Source: Alphaproteobacteria bacterium (GTDB lineage: Bacteria; Pseudomonadota; Alphaproteobacteria; CACIAM-22H2). Taken from it: a stretch of DNA of 64,000 bases. Positions within the stretch are counted from its first letter, which is position 1. Each line of letters starts with the position of its first letter. A model generated the notes under the pieces. That model saw only the letters and a list, made by a program, of their open reading frames with translations, made no database searches and had not been told where the DNA came from. The DNA is taken from NCBI GenBank assembly GCA_017308135.1, contig JAFKFM010000011.1, positions 186,001 through 250,000 on the forward strand. Direction: 5' to 3'. This document shows positions 16,262 to 24,809 of this stretch, one piece after another. The position numbers were made by a program, and so were the translations under genes.

Positions 16262-17485
16262 ATGGCGGGCGAAGGGCTGCAATTTTTCGCGACCAACCGC
16301 GCGATGGAAACACTCAGCAAGGCTGTGGAACTCGACGCGAAGCCCGGAGCGGGCAACAAGGAAAAAGCCGAACGCTATCGCCTGCAAAGCGGCGGCTATT
16401 ACTTCGTCGATGCGGACGAATACATGTCCTATTACCTGGCGCAGGTCGACGGATCGGTGATGCCGGAAACGGCGATCGTCCGCGATTCGAACGACGACGT
16501 GTTCGATAAATTCCTCGCGCGGCCGGAGATCGGCCGTGTCGTCGTTTGCGTCCACGGCTTCAATGTCGATTTCCACCATGCGATCACTTGGTTTCGCATT
16601 CTGACCGATACGATGCGCCATCGGGGCTTCGGCAAGGCGATGGCGTTGCGCGCGGACGATTCATCTTTCGCCGGCGCGACGCCAGACAGCTTGACCGCGT
16701 TCATCGGCTTTTCGTGGCCGTCGAATGGCAGCACCTTCGCTTATAACCGCGATCAAGCCGACGCCGTCGCGTCGGGCCAGGCATTCATCAATTTGCTCGT
16801 CCGTCTGCGTATCCACGGCAAGCGCGTCGCGCTGATTTGCCATTCGATGGGCAACTACCTCGCCTGCAACGCGCTCGCGGGCTTGGTGAACAAGGTCTTT
16901 CTGCCGGTGGCGATGACCACCGAGTACATCCAGGAACGCTTCAAGGATATGCCCGACGCCGACGCGCAGGCGTTGGAGGCGAAAATCCGCAACGAGATTT
17001 CGCGCGCCAAGGACGCGAAGCGCCAGCCGCCTTATCTGATCGAGACCTATGTGATGATCGCGCCGGACGTCGAGCGGCGGCACGTCACCAAATCGCGCGA
17101 CGAGCAATCGAAGCGAGCTTATGTCGGGCCGTTCTATTCGGGGCTCGAGCATATCGTCGGCAATGTCGTGAACGTCTATTCGCGTTTCGACGGCGCGCTG
17201 TCGGTCTCGACGATCGAGAAGAAGCCGAAGGATTGGGCGTTGAAGGTCGGCGACGCGCTGGCCGCGATCACGCCGTGGGGCGCGCTCGACGATTTGAAGC
17301 GCGATCCGGACAATAAATGGGAGATGCGGCTGGGTTCCTCCGCGCATCCCATCACGGCGCCCGCGAATTTCGCCTCGCTCAACGCGACCGAAATCGCCGG
17401 GCGGCCGATCGACCATTCCGACCATATCGATAGCGCACCGGTGGCCGAGGCGATCGCAAGCGCGCTGGGGCTCAAGAAAGACTGA
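16262..17485 (+). CDS. Alpha/beta hydrolase, DUF900 family
   Basis: 407 residues. RVVVCVHGFNVDF is the oxyanion-hole region, GFSWPSNGS follows, and LICHSMGNYLACNAL contains the nucleophile elbow (G/C-H-S-M-G). This is the DUF900 (esterase/lipase-like) fold. The N-terminal ~95 residues and the C-terminal ~100 residues have no recognisable domain. No signal peptide, so probably cytosolic. Monocistronic behind an AT-rich leader and divergent from ubiD. Substrate unknown. Confidence 0.72.
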   Translation: MAGEGLQFFATNRAMETLSKAVELDAKPGAGNKEKAERYRLQSGGYYFVDADEYMSYYLAQVDGSVMPETAIVRDSNDDVFDKFLARPEIGRVVVCVHGFNVDFHHAITWFRILTDTMRHRGFGKAMALRADDSSFAGATPDSLTAFIGFSWPSNGSTFAYNRDQADAVASGQAFINLLVRLRIHGKRVALICHSMGNYLACNALAGLVNKVFLPVAMTTEYIQERFKDMPDADAQALEAKIRNEISRAKDAKRQPPYLIETYVMIAPDVERRHVTKSRDEQSKRAYVGPFYSGLEHIVGNVVNVYSRFDGALSVSTIEKKPKDWALKVGDALAAITPWGALDDLKRDPDNKWEMRLGSSAHPITAPANFASLNATEIAGRPIDHSDHIDSAPVAEAIASALGLKKD

Positions 17486-17522
17486 CGATCCCGGGCGGCC
17501 GGGCGCTATTCTCCCGCCCGTC

Positions 17523-18221
17523 ATGGACCGATTTCCCGCCGACTTCGCCGATTTCCTGAGCCCCGCCGGCCGCCGCGTGCTGGACGGCAAGCTGGCTTTG
17601 CGCGCCGAGCCGTTTTTGGCGCGGCCCGATCTGATCGCGCCCGCCAAGGCCAAGGCGGCTTACGCGCTGCTCGAGCGCGCGTTGGGCCCGGTGGTGCGGC
17701 CGCTGGACCGCGCCATTCCGCCCGAATCGATCCTCAACCAGACGCGCAATTATCAGGAGCGCCTGCCCAAGACCGTCCGCGTGCGCACCGCCGATCTGGA
17801 TGCCTCGCGCGGCAAGGCGCGCGACGCCGCGCGCGCGACGGGGCTGGAGGCGATGCTGCTGTCGCCAAGCTTCCGCGAATTCGCCACGGCGCTGGCGGGG
17901 CGCAAGCTGACGCGCGGCTTCGGGCGCCAGGCGTTGCGCTACGGGCCGGGCGATTATTCGGGCCCGCATACCGACCATCACCCCGAAGATCCGGCGGCGA
18001 AGGACGGCTATTTCGATCTGCATTTGTCGTTCGTCGGCGGCGGAGCGACGCGCCAATTGCTGGTCTACGCCAAGGACGGCCATCTCAGCGAAACGGTCGA
18101 TGTGGCCGTGCCCGGCCTCGTATCCGCCTATCGTCTGCCGTTCTGGCATTACACCACACCGCTCGAAGGCAAAGCCTCGGCCGCGCGCTGGCTGATTTTG
18201 GGAACGTTCTACTTCGCTTAA
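17523..18221 (+). CDS. Putative 2OG-Fe(II) oxygenase-like protein
   Basis: 232 residues. YGPGDYSGPHTDHHPED gives an HxD iron-binding motif, and FWHYTTPLEGKASAARWLILGTF supplies a distal His and an Arg that would bind the 2-oxoglutarate carboxylate, as in the double-stranded beta-helix oxygenases. The middle region (YFDLHLSFVGGGATRQLLVY) fits the jelly-roll strands. The N-terminal ~110 residues are not recognised. Possible target: a macromolecule or small metabolite; nothing nearby decides it. Ends in TTAA, a stop shared with the convergent Cys-rich gene. Confidence 0.5.
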   Translation: MDRFPADFADFLSPAGRRVLDGKLALRAEPFLARPDLIAPAKAKAAYALLERALGPVVRPLDRAIPPESILNQTRNYQERLPKTVRVRTADLDASRGKARDAARATGLEAMLLSPSFREFATALAGRKLTRGFGRQALRYGPGDYSGPHTDHHPEDPAAKDGYFDLHLSFVGGGATRQLLVYAKDGHLSETVDVAVPGLVSAYRLPFWHYTTPLEGKASAARWLILGTFYFA

Positions 18222-18979
18222 CGCGCCGCGCGCGTCAGGCCCTTCAGCGAATTCGGATCGAGTGTGGCCCAGTGCTTGGCGGGCTCGGCGGGCTTGTCCT
18301 TCTCGTAGAAGCCCCAGCGGCCGAATTCGTGAAAGCGCGCGGCTTTGATCTCATGCGTCGTCGGCGTCACCTTATAGAGGTGGCCGTCGCGGCCCAGCAG
18401 CGGGATCGGTCGGTCGTGGCGCGTGAACACCCGGCGCATGCTGGCCGAATGGTCGCGATTGGCGGTGAATTCGTCGCGATCGACCTGGAACAGCATTTCG
18501 TAGGCCGCAACGAACTCGGTCAGGAAGCGCAGATTGACGATTTGCAGATGCGACTGCACCCAGCAGCGATCCTCGAACCCCCAGAACACCGACATGCCCA
18601 GGAAATCGCCCTCGCGGTCGATATAGGGGAAGAACGGGAAAGTGCGGCACGACATCGAACGGTTTTCGCGCTCGCAGCTCATGAAGCCCTTGCACTCGAT
18701 CGCCACGCAATCGTGGTGCAGGTCGGAAAGTTCCTTTTCCGTCGCCTTATCGGGGGCTTTGTATTCGTGCCAAAGGTCGGTGCGCTGCTTCAGCAGCTTC
18801 CATTCGTGCTTGTCCACGATGGGGATCGCCGCCTCGGTCGAGCAGCAGACGGGCACGCCCTCGTTATGCGCGGCGCATTTGGCCCCGCAATCGAAAGCGG
18901 ACACGGGCGCCATGAACATCTTGTAGATGTCGGCGTAGATTTCGGGCGTCGCGGTGCGCGGGGGTCGAGTCTTGGCCAT
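18218..18979 (-). CDS. Cysteine-rich conserved protein, YkgJ-like metal-cluster pattern
   Basis: 253 residues. The N-terminal half has CGAKCAAHNEGVPVCC, then CVAIECKGFMSC and RSMSCRTFPFFPYID, nine or more Cys in about 100 residues. The final part (C...R...CRTFPF) recalls the Zn/Fe-S-binding YkgJ family, where clustered Cys and a conserved Arg-x-x-x-Cys-Arg-x-Phe-Pro bind metal. The C-terminal half is not recognised. ATG at 18979 is the first plausible start; the upstream extension is antisense-like sequence. Function unknown; a metalloprotein role is inferred. Confidence 0.5.
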   Translation of the reverse strand: MAKTRPPRTATPEIYADIYKMFMAPVSAFDCGAKCAAHNEGVPVCCSTEAAIPIVDKHEWKLLKQRTDLWHEYKAPDKATEKELSDLHHDCVAIECKGFMSCERENRSMSCRTFPFFPYIDREGDFLGMSVFWGFEDRCWVQSHLQIVNLRFLTEFVAAYEMLFQVDRDEFTANRDHSASMRRVFTRHDRPIPLLGRDGHLYKVTPTTHEIKAARFHEFGRWGFYEKDKPAEPAKHWATLDPNSLKGLTRAAR

Positions 18980-19136
18980 TTTTCGGCCGCAAATATGAAG
19001 CCCCACAGCGCGTCGCGCCATTGCGCCATGCGGTCCACTGCGATTCCGTCGCTTCCTGTTGCGCGCGTGCCACGGTCTTCCGTGGCGCTTCGGAAACCGG
19101 CATGATGCGGGCGAACACGGAATGCGGAGAAATTCG

Positions 19137-19541
19137 ATGGCGACACGTTTTTGGGTCGAAGGCGGCGAGCATGCGGACGCGACCTTCACCGCTTTGGCGC
19201 CGGGCAAGGCCGAGATCCACGGGCCTTTCGCGACCTACGAGGAAGCGCGCGCCACTTGGCAATCGCGCACCATGGCGACGATCGACAACGCGTTGACCCG
19301 CTTCAAGGTCGTCGTGGGCGAAGGCCCGTCGATCGCGCCGGCCGCGGCGGCCAACGCCAAGACCTGGTGGGTCGAAGGCCAGGAATATGCCGACGCGACC
19401 TTCACGGGGTTGGCGGCGGGCAAGGCGCCCGAGCGCCATGGCCCCTTCGCCGATTACGACACGGCCAAAAAGGCCTGGCAGTCGCGCACGATGGCGACGA
19501 TCGACAACGCCCTGATCCGCTATCGGATCGTCGAGGGCTAA
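19137..19541 (+). CDS. Tandem DUF4170 protein
   Basis: 134 residues made of two near-identical DUF4170 units. Unit 1 (residues 1-58) has FWVEGGEHADATFTALAPGK...YEEARATWQSRTMATIDNAL and unit 2 (residues 74-134) repeats WWVEGQEYADATFTGLAAGK...YDTAKKAWQSRTMATIDNAL, joined by an Ala/Pro-rich linker. The family is usually a single ~65-75 residue domain in alphaproteobacteria, so this is a within-gene duplication. ATG at 19137 is preceded by GGAG. Function of DUF4170 is unknown. It shares a CTAA double stop with the convergent methyltransferase. Confidence 0.75.
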   Translation: MATRFWVEGGEHADATFTALAPGKAEIHGPFATYEEARATWQSRTMATIDNALTRFKVVVGEGPSIAPAAAANAKTWWVEGQEYADATFTGLAAGKAPERHGPFADYDTAKKAWQSRTMATIDNALIRYRIVEG

Positions 19542-20188
19542 ACGCGCACTTCCAAGACCCGGGTTTCGCGGGCGGTGCGATCCTCAAGGTCGAGCGTCGT
19601 CGGCACCGTATAGCGCGCGATCTCGACCAAGCCCGTCGCGGGCAGATAGGCGCGGCCCGGATCGGCGACCAGCACATGCGCGCCCTTGGCGGCGGCTTCT
19701 TTGAGCCAGGGCCAAACCTTGTCGGCCATCGGCTTTTCGTAAAACACGTCGCCCGCGAAGATCGTGTCCCAGCTGGCGGCGGGCGTGGCGAGCATATTTG
19801 TGTTGAGGATGTCGAGCGTCACGCCGTTGGCTTCGGCATTCAACGCCATCGCCGCACAGGCGAATCCGTCGATCTCGCAGGCGGTCACGTGCGCGGCACC
19901 CGCTTTGGCCGCGGCAAGTGCGGCCACACCGCTGCCGGCGGCGAAATCCAGCACGTGTTTGCCGCGCACCGTTTCGGGCCGATCGAGGGCGAGGCGCGCG
20001 AGCGCTTGGCCGCCCGGCCACGCGAAAGCCCAATAAGGCGGGGGCAGGCCGGTACGTTCCAGCGTGGCTTCCGTCGCCTCCCATAAATCGGTCGCGCGGC
20101 TGGCGAGATACAGCACGAGTTCGGGGATCAGCGACGGGTTTTCGAGGCGTGTTTGCGCGCGGATGAAATCGGCTGGGTCGGCGCTCAA
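19538..20188 (-). CDS. Class I SAM methyltransferase, ETFB lysine methyltransferase-like
   Basis: 216 residues. PPPYWAFAWPGGQALAR, VLDFAAGSGVAALAAAKAGA (SAM motif I) and AGDVFYEKPM (post-II motif) match the bacterial homologues of METTL20/EtfBKMT, which methylate lysines of the electron-transfer flavoprotein beta subunit. The start is TTG at 20188, which overlaps the ubiA stop (TTGA); no good ATG exists nearby. Related Nnt1-like methyltransferases share the fold, so the ETFB substrate is inferred from family resemblance. Confidence 0.78.
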   Translation of the reverse strand: MSADPADFIRAQTRLENPSLIPELVLYLASRATDLWEATEATLERTGLPPPYWAFAWPGGQALARLALDRPETVRGKHVLDFAAGSGVAALAAAKAGAAHVTACEIDGFACAAMALNAEANGVTLDILNTNMLATPAASWDTIFAGDVFYEKPMADKVWPWLKEAAAKGAHVLVADPGRAYLPATGLVEIARYTVPTTLDLEDRTARETRVLEVRV

Positions 20189-21105
20189 AACGCGCCCGCC
20201 GCGATCAACCCGGCGAGCAGCAACCAGCCGAACACACGATTCGATTTGAACTTGGCGAGGCAGTCATTGGGATCGTCGAAGCGGCAATCCCACACCTGCC
20301 ACGCAAGCTGGATCGCCCCCGCCCCCAGCGCCAATTCGAAGGCGAGGCCAAGGCCCGCGACGCGATCCATCGCCGCCAGCAGAAGCACGGCGCCGGCATA
20401 GAACAAGCCGATCCCGGTGCGCGAGGATTCGCCCAGCCGCAGCGCCGAGGATTTGACGCCGACCAGCACGTCGTCCTCTTTATCCTGATGCGCGTAGATC
20501 GTGTCGTAGCCCAGCGTCCAAAAAATCCCGGCGACATAGAGCAGGATCGGCGCCCAATCGAGCGTGCCGGTGGCGCTGGCATAGCCCAGCAACGCGCCCC
20601 AGTTGAAGGCAAGGCCGAGGAAGAATTGCGGCCACCACGTGATCCGCTTCATCAACGGATAGGTGAAGACCAGGATCAGCGATGCCGCGCCGACCATGAT
20701 GGCGAACGGGTTGAATTGCAGCAGAATGACGAAAGCGAGCGCCATCTGCGCGAACATGAAGGCGACGGCTTTCTTGACCGACACCGCGCCCGACGCGATC
20801 GGCCGGTCGGCGGTGCGCGCGACCTGGCGATCGAAATCGCGATCGACGATGTCGTTATAGGTGCAGCCCGCCCCGCGCATCAGCAAAGCGCCAAGCCCGT
20901 GCAGCACGAACAGCCACAACCCGGTCGCGAAACCGGGGGAGGCCAATGCGATCGACCACCAGCACGGGAACAGCAGCAGCCATGTGCCGATCGGCCTGTC
21001 GAAGCGGGCGAGGCGCGCATAGGGGCGCGCGAATTCGGGCAAAAACCGGTCGACCCAGTTGCCCTTGGGGATGTCGCTCGCGTTCGTTTGCGCGTCCGCC
21101 GTCAT
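20185..21105 (-). CDS. ubiA: 4-hydroxybenzoate polyprenyltransferase UbiA
   Basis: 306 residues, eight to nine transmembrane helices. The first Asp-rich motif NDIVDRDFD and the second, YDTIYAHQDKEDD, bind Mg-polyprenyl diphosphate; the family attaches the prenyl tail to 4-hydroxybenzoate in ubiquinone synthesis at the inner membrane. Divergent from rsmE with only 16 bp between start codons. Translationally coupled (TTGA) to the methyltransferase downstream. Confidence 0.95.
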   Translation of the reverse strand: MTADAQTNASDIPKGNWVDRFLPEFARPYARLARFDRPIGTWLLLFPCWWSIALASPGFATGLWLFVLHGLGALLMRGAGCTYNDIVDRDFDRQVARTADRPIASGAVSVKKAVAFMFAQMALAFVILLQFNPFAIMVGAASLILVFTYPLMKRITWWPQFFLGLAFNWGALLGYASATGTLDWAPILLYVAGIFWTLGYDTIYAHQDKEDDVLVGVKSSALRLGESSRTGIGLFYAGAVLLLAAMDRVAGLGLAFELALGAGAIQLAWQVWDCRFDDPNDCLAKFKSNRVFGWLLLAGLIAAGAF

Positions 21106-21121
21106 GTGTTAGGGCTTTAGC

Positions 21122-21868
21122 ATGAGCCGGGTCCCGCGTCTCCATATCCAAGGCCATTTCGCCGGCGGCGATGTGACGCTCGACGCCGACACGGCGCATC
21201 GCCTGCGCAACGTTCTGCGTCTGGGGTCCGGCGATGCGGTGCGGCTCTTCAACGCCGAATCGGGCGAGTTCGCCGCCACGCTGATCGAGCTTTCCAAGTC
21301 GCGCGGCGTGGCGCGGCTCGATGCGCGTTTGCGCGAACCCGGCCGCGATGAAGGGCCGTGGCTCGTCGCCGCCGCGATCAAGCGCGCCCCGCTCGACACG
21401 CTGGTCGAGAAGGCGGTGGAGCTTGGCGTGAGCGAGATTCATCCCATCGTGACCGAACGCACGAATGTCGAGCGCGTGAACGCGGCGCGGCTCGACGCGA
21501 TCGCAATTTCGGCGGCCGAGCAATGCGAGCGCATCGACCCGCCGATCATTGCCGCACCGGTAACCCTGCGCGAAAAGCTCGCGAATTGGCCGCGCGACCG
21601 GCGAATTCTGTTGTGCGCGGAGGCGGGCACGTCCATACCGCTCGCCCAAGCGCTCGCCGGTCTCGACTTCGCCGCCGCGTGGGCGATTATGGTCGGACCC
21701 GAAGGCGGCTTCGCGCCGGTGGAACTTGAAATGCTGGCCGCGCATCCCCTTGTTACGGGGGTCGGGCTGGGGCCGACGATCCTGCGCGCGGATACCGCCG
21801 CACTCGCCGCCCTGGCCGCGTTTCAATTGGCTTCCCCGCGCGCGCGTCAAGCGCCCCGCGCGTTCTAG
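21122..21868 (+). CDS. rsmE: 16S rRNA (uracil(1498)-N3)-methyltransferase RsmE
   Basis: 248 residues. An N-terminal PUA-like domain (HLRNVLRLGSGDAVRLFNAESGEF) is followed by a SPOUT (trefoil-knot) domain with MVGPEGGFAPVELEM and LGPTILRADTAALAALA, the SAM-binding knot. Methylates U1498 of 16S rRNA. Followed after 18 nt by gshA; the ubiA/rsmE/gshA arrangement is widespread in alphaproteobacteria. Confidence 0.95.
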   Translation: MSRVPRLHIQGHFAGGDVTLDADTAHRLRNVLRLGSGDAVRLFNAESGEFAATLIELSKSRGVARLDARLREPGRDEGPWLVAAAIKRAPLDTLVEKAVELGVSEIHPIVTERTNVERVNAARLDAIAISAAEQCERIDPPIIAAPVTLREKLANWPRDRRILLCAEAGTSIPLAQALAGLDFAAAWAIMVGPEGGFAPVELEMLAAHPLVTGVGLGPTILRADTAALAALAAFQLASPRARQAPRAF

Positions 21869-21886
21869 TTCGGTAGAGAGGTTTCG

Positions 21887-23257
21887 ATGTCGGCACCGCC
21901 CACCTCGCGCGGCGAAGTTCTGGAGAATAAGCGCCAGCTCGTCGAGTATTTCGCGTCGGGCGCCAAGCCGAAGGCGGATTGGCGCATCGGCACGGAGCAC
22001 GAGAAATTTCTCTTCCGTCAGGACGATCTGCGCCCGCTGCCGTATGAGGGCGATAAGGCCTCCGTGCGCGGCATGCTCGAAGGCTTGGAACGTTTCGGCT
22101 GGACGCGCGTGGAGGAGAACGGCAAGCCGGTGGCGCTGCTGCGCGACGGCTGCTCGGTCACGCTCGAACCCGGCGGGCAGTTCGAGCTTTCCGGCGCGCC
22201 GCTCGAAAACATCCATCAGACTTGCGACGAGACGAACAAGCATCTCGCCGAATGCAAGACGGTGGGCGAGGAACTCGGCGTCGGCTTGCTTGGCGTGGGC
22301 TTCGTGCCGAAGGGCACGCGCGCCGAAATGCACTGGATGCCCAAGGGCCGCACCGCCATCATGCGCCGCTACATGCCCACCAAGGGCAATCTCGGCCTCG
22401 ACATGATGGCGCGCACCTGTACCGTGCAGGTCAATCTCGATTTCGCCAGCGAAGCGGACATGGTGCGCAAGTTCCGCGTGTCGCTGGCGCTGCAACCCAT
22501 CGCGACCGCGATGTTCGCGTCGTCGCCCTTCGTCGAAGGCAAGCCGAACGGCTTCCTTTCCTATCGCAGCCATACCTGGACCGACACCGATCCCGATCGC
22601 TGCGGCATGCCCGAATTCGTGTTCGAAGACGGCATGGGCTACGAGCGTTACGCCGACTACATGCTCGACGTGCCGATGTATTTCGCCTATCGCGACGGGC
22701 GTTACACCGACCTCGCCGGCAAATCCTTCCGCGATTTCATGGCCGGCAAATTCAAGGATCAGGTCGGCGATTTCGCGCGCACCGGCGATTGGGCCGATCA
22801 TGTGACGACTGCGTTCCCGGAAGTGCGGCTCAAGAAATATATCGAGATGCGCGGGGCCGATGGCGGCCCGTGGAAGCATCTTTGCGCGCTGCCCGCTTTG
22901 TGGGTCGGGCTGCTTTACGATTCGACCGCGCTGGATGCCGCCGCCGAAATCGTCAAGGACTGGACGGTGCCGGAAATGCTCGCCCTGCGCCGCGACGTGC
23001 CGCGCCTGGCGCTCCACACGCCGTTCCGCAAAGGCACGGTGCTGGATGTGGCGCGTCAGGTCGTCGATGTCGCACGCAAGGGCCTCAACGCCCGCGCGCG
23101 GATGAACCGCATGGGCGATTCAAACGAAAGCCATTTCCTGGAGCCGCTGGCCGAGATCGTGGAAACCGGCAAGACGCGCGCCGAGCGCATGCTCGATCGC
23201 TACAACGGTGTTTGGAACGGCACCGTCGATCCGCTCTATCGCGAATACCAGTATTGA
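21887..23257 (+). CDS. gshA: Glutamate-cysteine ligase (plant/alphaproteobacterial type)
   Basis: 456 residues. WRIGTEHEKFLF, RDGCSVTLEPGGQFELSGAPLENIHQT and MARTCTVQVNLDF are the hallmark motifs of the group-3 (plant-type) gamma-glutamylcysteine synthetases, which ATP-dependently form gamma-Glu-Cys, the first step of glutathione synthesis. The length is standard for the group. No gshB in the window. The nearby glutathionylspermidine synthase-like gene could consume glutathione. Confidence 0.93.
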   Translation: MSAPPTSRGEVLENKRQLVEYFASGAKPKADWRIGTEHEKFLFRQDDLRPLPYEGDKASVRGMLEGLERFGWTRVEENGKPVALLRDGCSVTLEPGGQFELSGAPLENIHQTCDETNKHLAECKTVGEELGVGLLGVGFVPKGTRAEMHWMPKGRTAIMRRYMPTKGNLGLDMMARTCTVQVNLDFASEADMVRKFRVSLALQPIATAMFASSPFVEGKPNGFLSYRSHTWTDTDPDRCGMPEFVFEDGMGYERYADYMLDVPMYFAYRDGRYTDLAGKSFRDFMAGKFKDQVGDFARTGDWADHVTTAFPEVRLKKYIEMRGADGGPWKHLCALPALWVGLLYDSTALDAAAEIVKDWTVPEMLALRRDVPRLALHTPFRKGTVLDVARQVVDVARKGLNARARMNRMGDSNESHFLEPLAEIVETGKTRAERMLDRYNGVWNGTVDPLYREYQY

Positions 23258-23267
23258 GCGCCGCCGC

Positions 23268-23663
23268 TCAGCTCATACACGCGGCGTTGAGCAGGCCCAC
23301 GCCCAGTGCGAAGGCGGCGTAGGACACGCTCGTCGCCGTCTTACCCGCTTCGATATCGGCGGCGAGGCCGGGCTTGGCCCAGCGTGCCACGAAGAACACG
23401 CCCAACTGGATCACCAGTGCGACGAAGCTCCACACGGCCATGTCGATCAGGTTCAGGCTGTTGGCGGTCGCCGAGGCGAGCGGGATCGCGAAGCCGAGCG
23501 AGGCACCCGCCAGGCTGATCGCCGCCGCGTCGTTGCCCTTGCGGATGAGTTCAAGCTCCGCCCACGGCGTGATGCGCGTATAGATGAACAGATACGCCGC
23601 ACCGTAGGCGATGGCGGCCGCGAAGAAGAACAGAAAATTCGGAATCGTCTGCAAATAGATCAT
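23268..23663 (-). CDS. DUF350 (YjfL-like) membrane protein
   Basis: 131 residues with four hydrophobic helices (about 8-26, 46-64, 73-92, 112-129) and the DUF350 signature ITPWAELELIRKGNDAAAISLAGASLGFAIPLASA. ATG at 23663 overlaps the stop of the upstream glutathionylspermidine synthase-like gene (ATGA). E. coli yjfL sits in the same kind of operon with yjfM (DUF1190) and yjfC (GspS-like). Function unknown; probably an inner-membrane partner. Confidence 0.85.
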   Translation of the reverse strand: MIYLQTIPNFLFFFAAAIAYGAAYLFIYTRITPWAELELIRKGNDAAAISLAGASLGFAIPLASATANSLNLIDMAVWSFVALVIQLGVFFVARWAKPGLAADIEAGKTATSVSYAAFALGVGLLNAACMS

Positions 23664-24805
23664 GTCGCTTCCTCCGCGATATGGGGGACGAACCGGGCGA
23701 GACCGCCGACGAAGGGATCGTCGGCTTCGCGCAAGCCCAAGCCCGAGGGTTGCGAGGCGACGCACCACACGCCCGCCATCAGATAACGCCCGTCGATTTG
23801 CGCGGTCGGGGCGAGCGCTTGCCAGACGCGCGGGCCTTCGTCCTCGTCGGCGCTTTGCGTGTCGCCGCCGGTCGCGGGCTTCAGGCCGCCGTCGGCGTGG
23901 AAGGCCACACCGCGCCCGTCGCGGCCCAAAGCGGGCTTGGCGACGCAAGGGCCGGCGAGCGGCTCGAGCGAGGCGGGCAGCAGATTGGGATGATCAGGAA
24001 ACATCTCCCACAACAGCGCCAGGAAGCGCTTGTCGGCGGGCAGCATGCGCCAGGCAGGTTCCAGCACGGTCGTGTTCGCGACTTCCAGATGTGCTGCGAA
24101 TTCGTCGCGCGCCAACCATGCCCAGGGATAGATCTTGGCGAGGGCGCGCATCGTTTGTCCGTCGAGATCGACGAATTTCTCGCCGTCCCAGCCGATCTCG
24201 TCGAGGTCGATGCGCCGCGCGTCGATCCCCGCCGCACGCGCGGTCTCGGCGAGATAGTCGAGCGTCGCATCCGCCTCGATATCGTCTTTAAGTCCGGCGA
24301 AATGCACCGGTAATCGGGGTAAGCCGAGGGCTCGCCAAGCATTGTCGAGATGCGCGTCGATCTCGTTCCACTGCAAGGCGCCCGGCATGTGCACGTCGCG
24401 CCATTCGGCTTGGGCGCGCGCGGCCTCGATCAAACTGACCGCGCCGTCGGCGTTGTACTCGAGCAGCTTGGGCGCTTCGCCCGGCACGAAGGCGAGGTCG
24501 AAGCGGCCGATCAGATTGCGCGCTTGGCGATCCCAGGAATCGCCGGCGAGGCGCGCGGCAAGCGGCGACAGATCGAACCGGTCGAACATGTCGTGCTGCA
24601 CGATGCGATCGATGGCCGCGAGCGTCAGGCGCTCGAGCTCGGCGGCGGCGTCGTACAGCAGATCGATCTGCGGCTTGGCGATCGCATAGCCGCGATCCTC
24701 CACCCAATAGGGCGTGCCGTCGGGCAGGATCGGCTCAGCCAGACCCAAAGCCTCGACCCGCGCTTGCCAATCTTGCCGCGCCGAAACCCCGAACCCGCGA
24801 ATCAC
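23660..24805 (-). CDS. Glutathionylspermidine synthase-like ATP-grasp protein (YjfC/YgiC family)
   Basis: 381 residues of the GSP_synth (preATP-grasp/ATP-grasp) family. LLEYNADGAVSLIEAA, KIYPWAWLARDEFA, EPAWRMLPADKRFLALLWEMFPDHPNLLPA and CVAKPALGRDGRGV form the ATP-grasp active site. E. coli YgiC/YjfC share this domain without the amidase half of Gss and have not been shown to make glutathionylspermidine, so the ligated substrates are open. Coupled to the DUF350 gene (ATGA), and 4 nt after the DUF1190 lipoprotein gene. Confidence 0.85.
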   Translation of the reverse strand: MIRGFGVSARQDWQARVEALGLAEPILPDGTPYWVEDRGYAIAKPQIDLLYDAAAELERLTLAAIDRIVQHDMFDRFDLSPLAARLAGDSWDRQARNLIGRFDLAFVPGEAPKLLEYNADGAVSLIEAARAQAEWRDVHMPGALQWNEIDAHLDNAWRALGLPRLPVHFAGLKDDIEADATLDYLAETARAAGIDARRIDLDEIGWDGEKFVDLDGQTMRALAKIYPWAWLARDEFAAHLEVANTTVLEPAWRMLPADKRFLALLWEMFPDHPNLLPASLEPLAGPCVAKPALGRDGRGVAFHADGGLKPATGGDTQSADEDEGPRVWQALAPTAQIDGRYLMAGVWCVASQPSGLGLREADDPFVGGLARFVPHIAEEAT

Positions 24806-24809
24806 GAAA

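Noticed and set aside
20855-23017. 720-codon open frame opposite rsmE and gshA
   Set aside because: Antisense shadow; no recognisable domain and both sense genes are complete.
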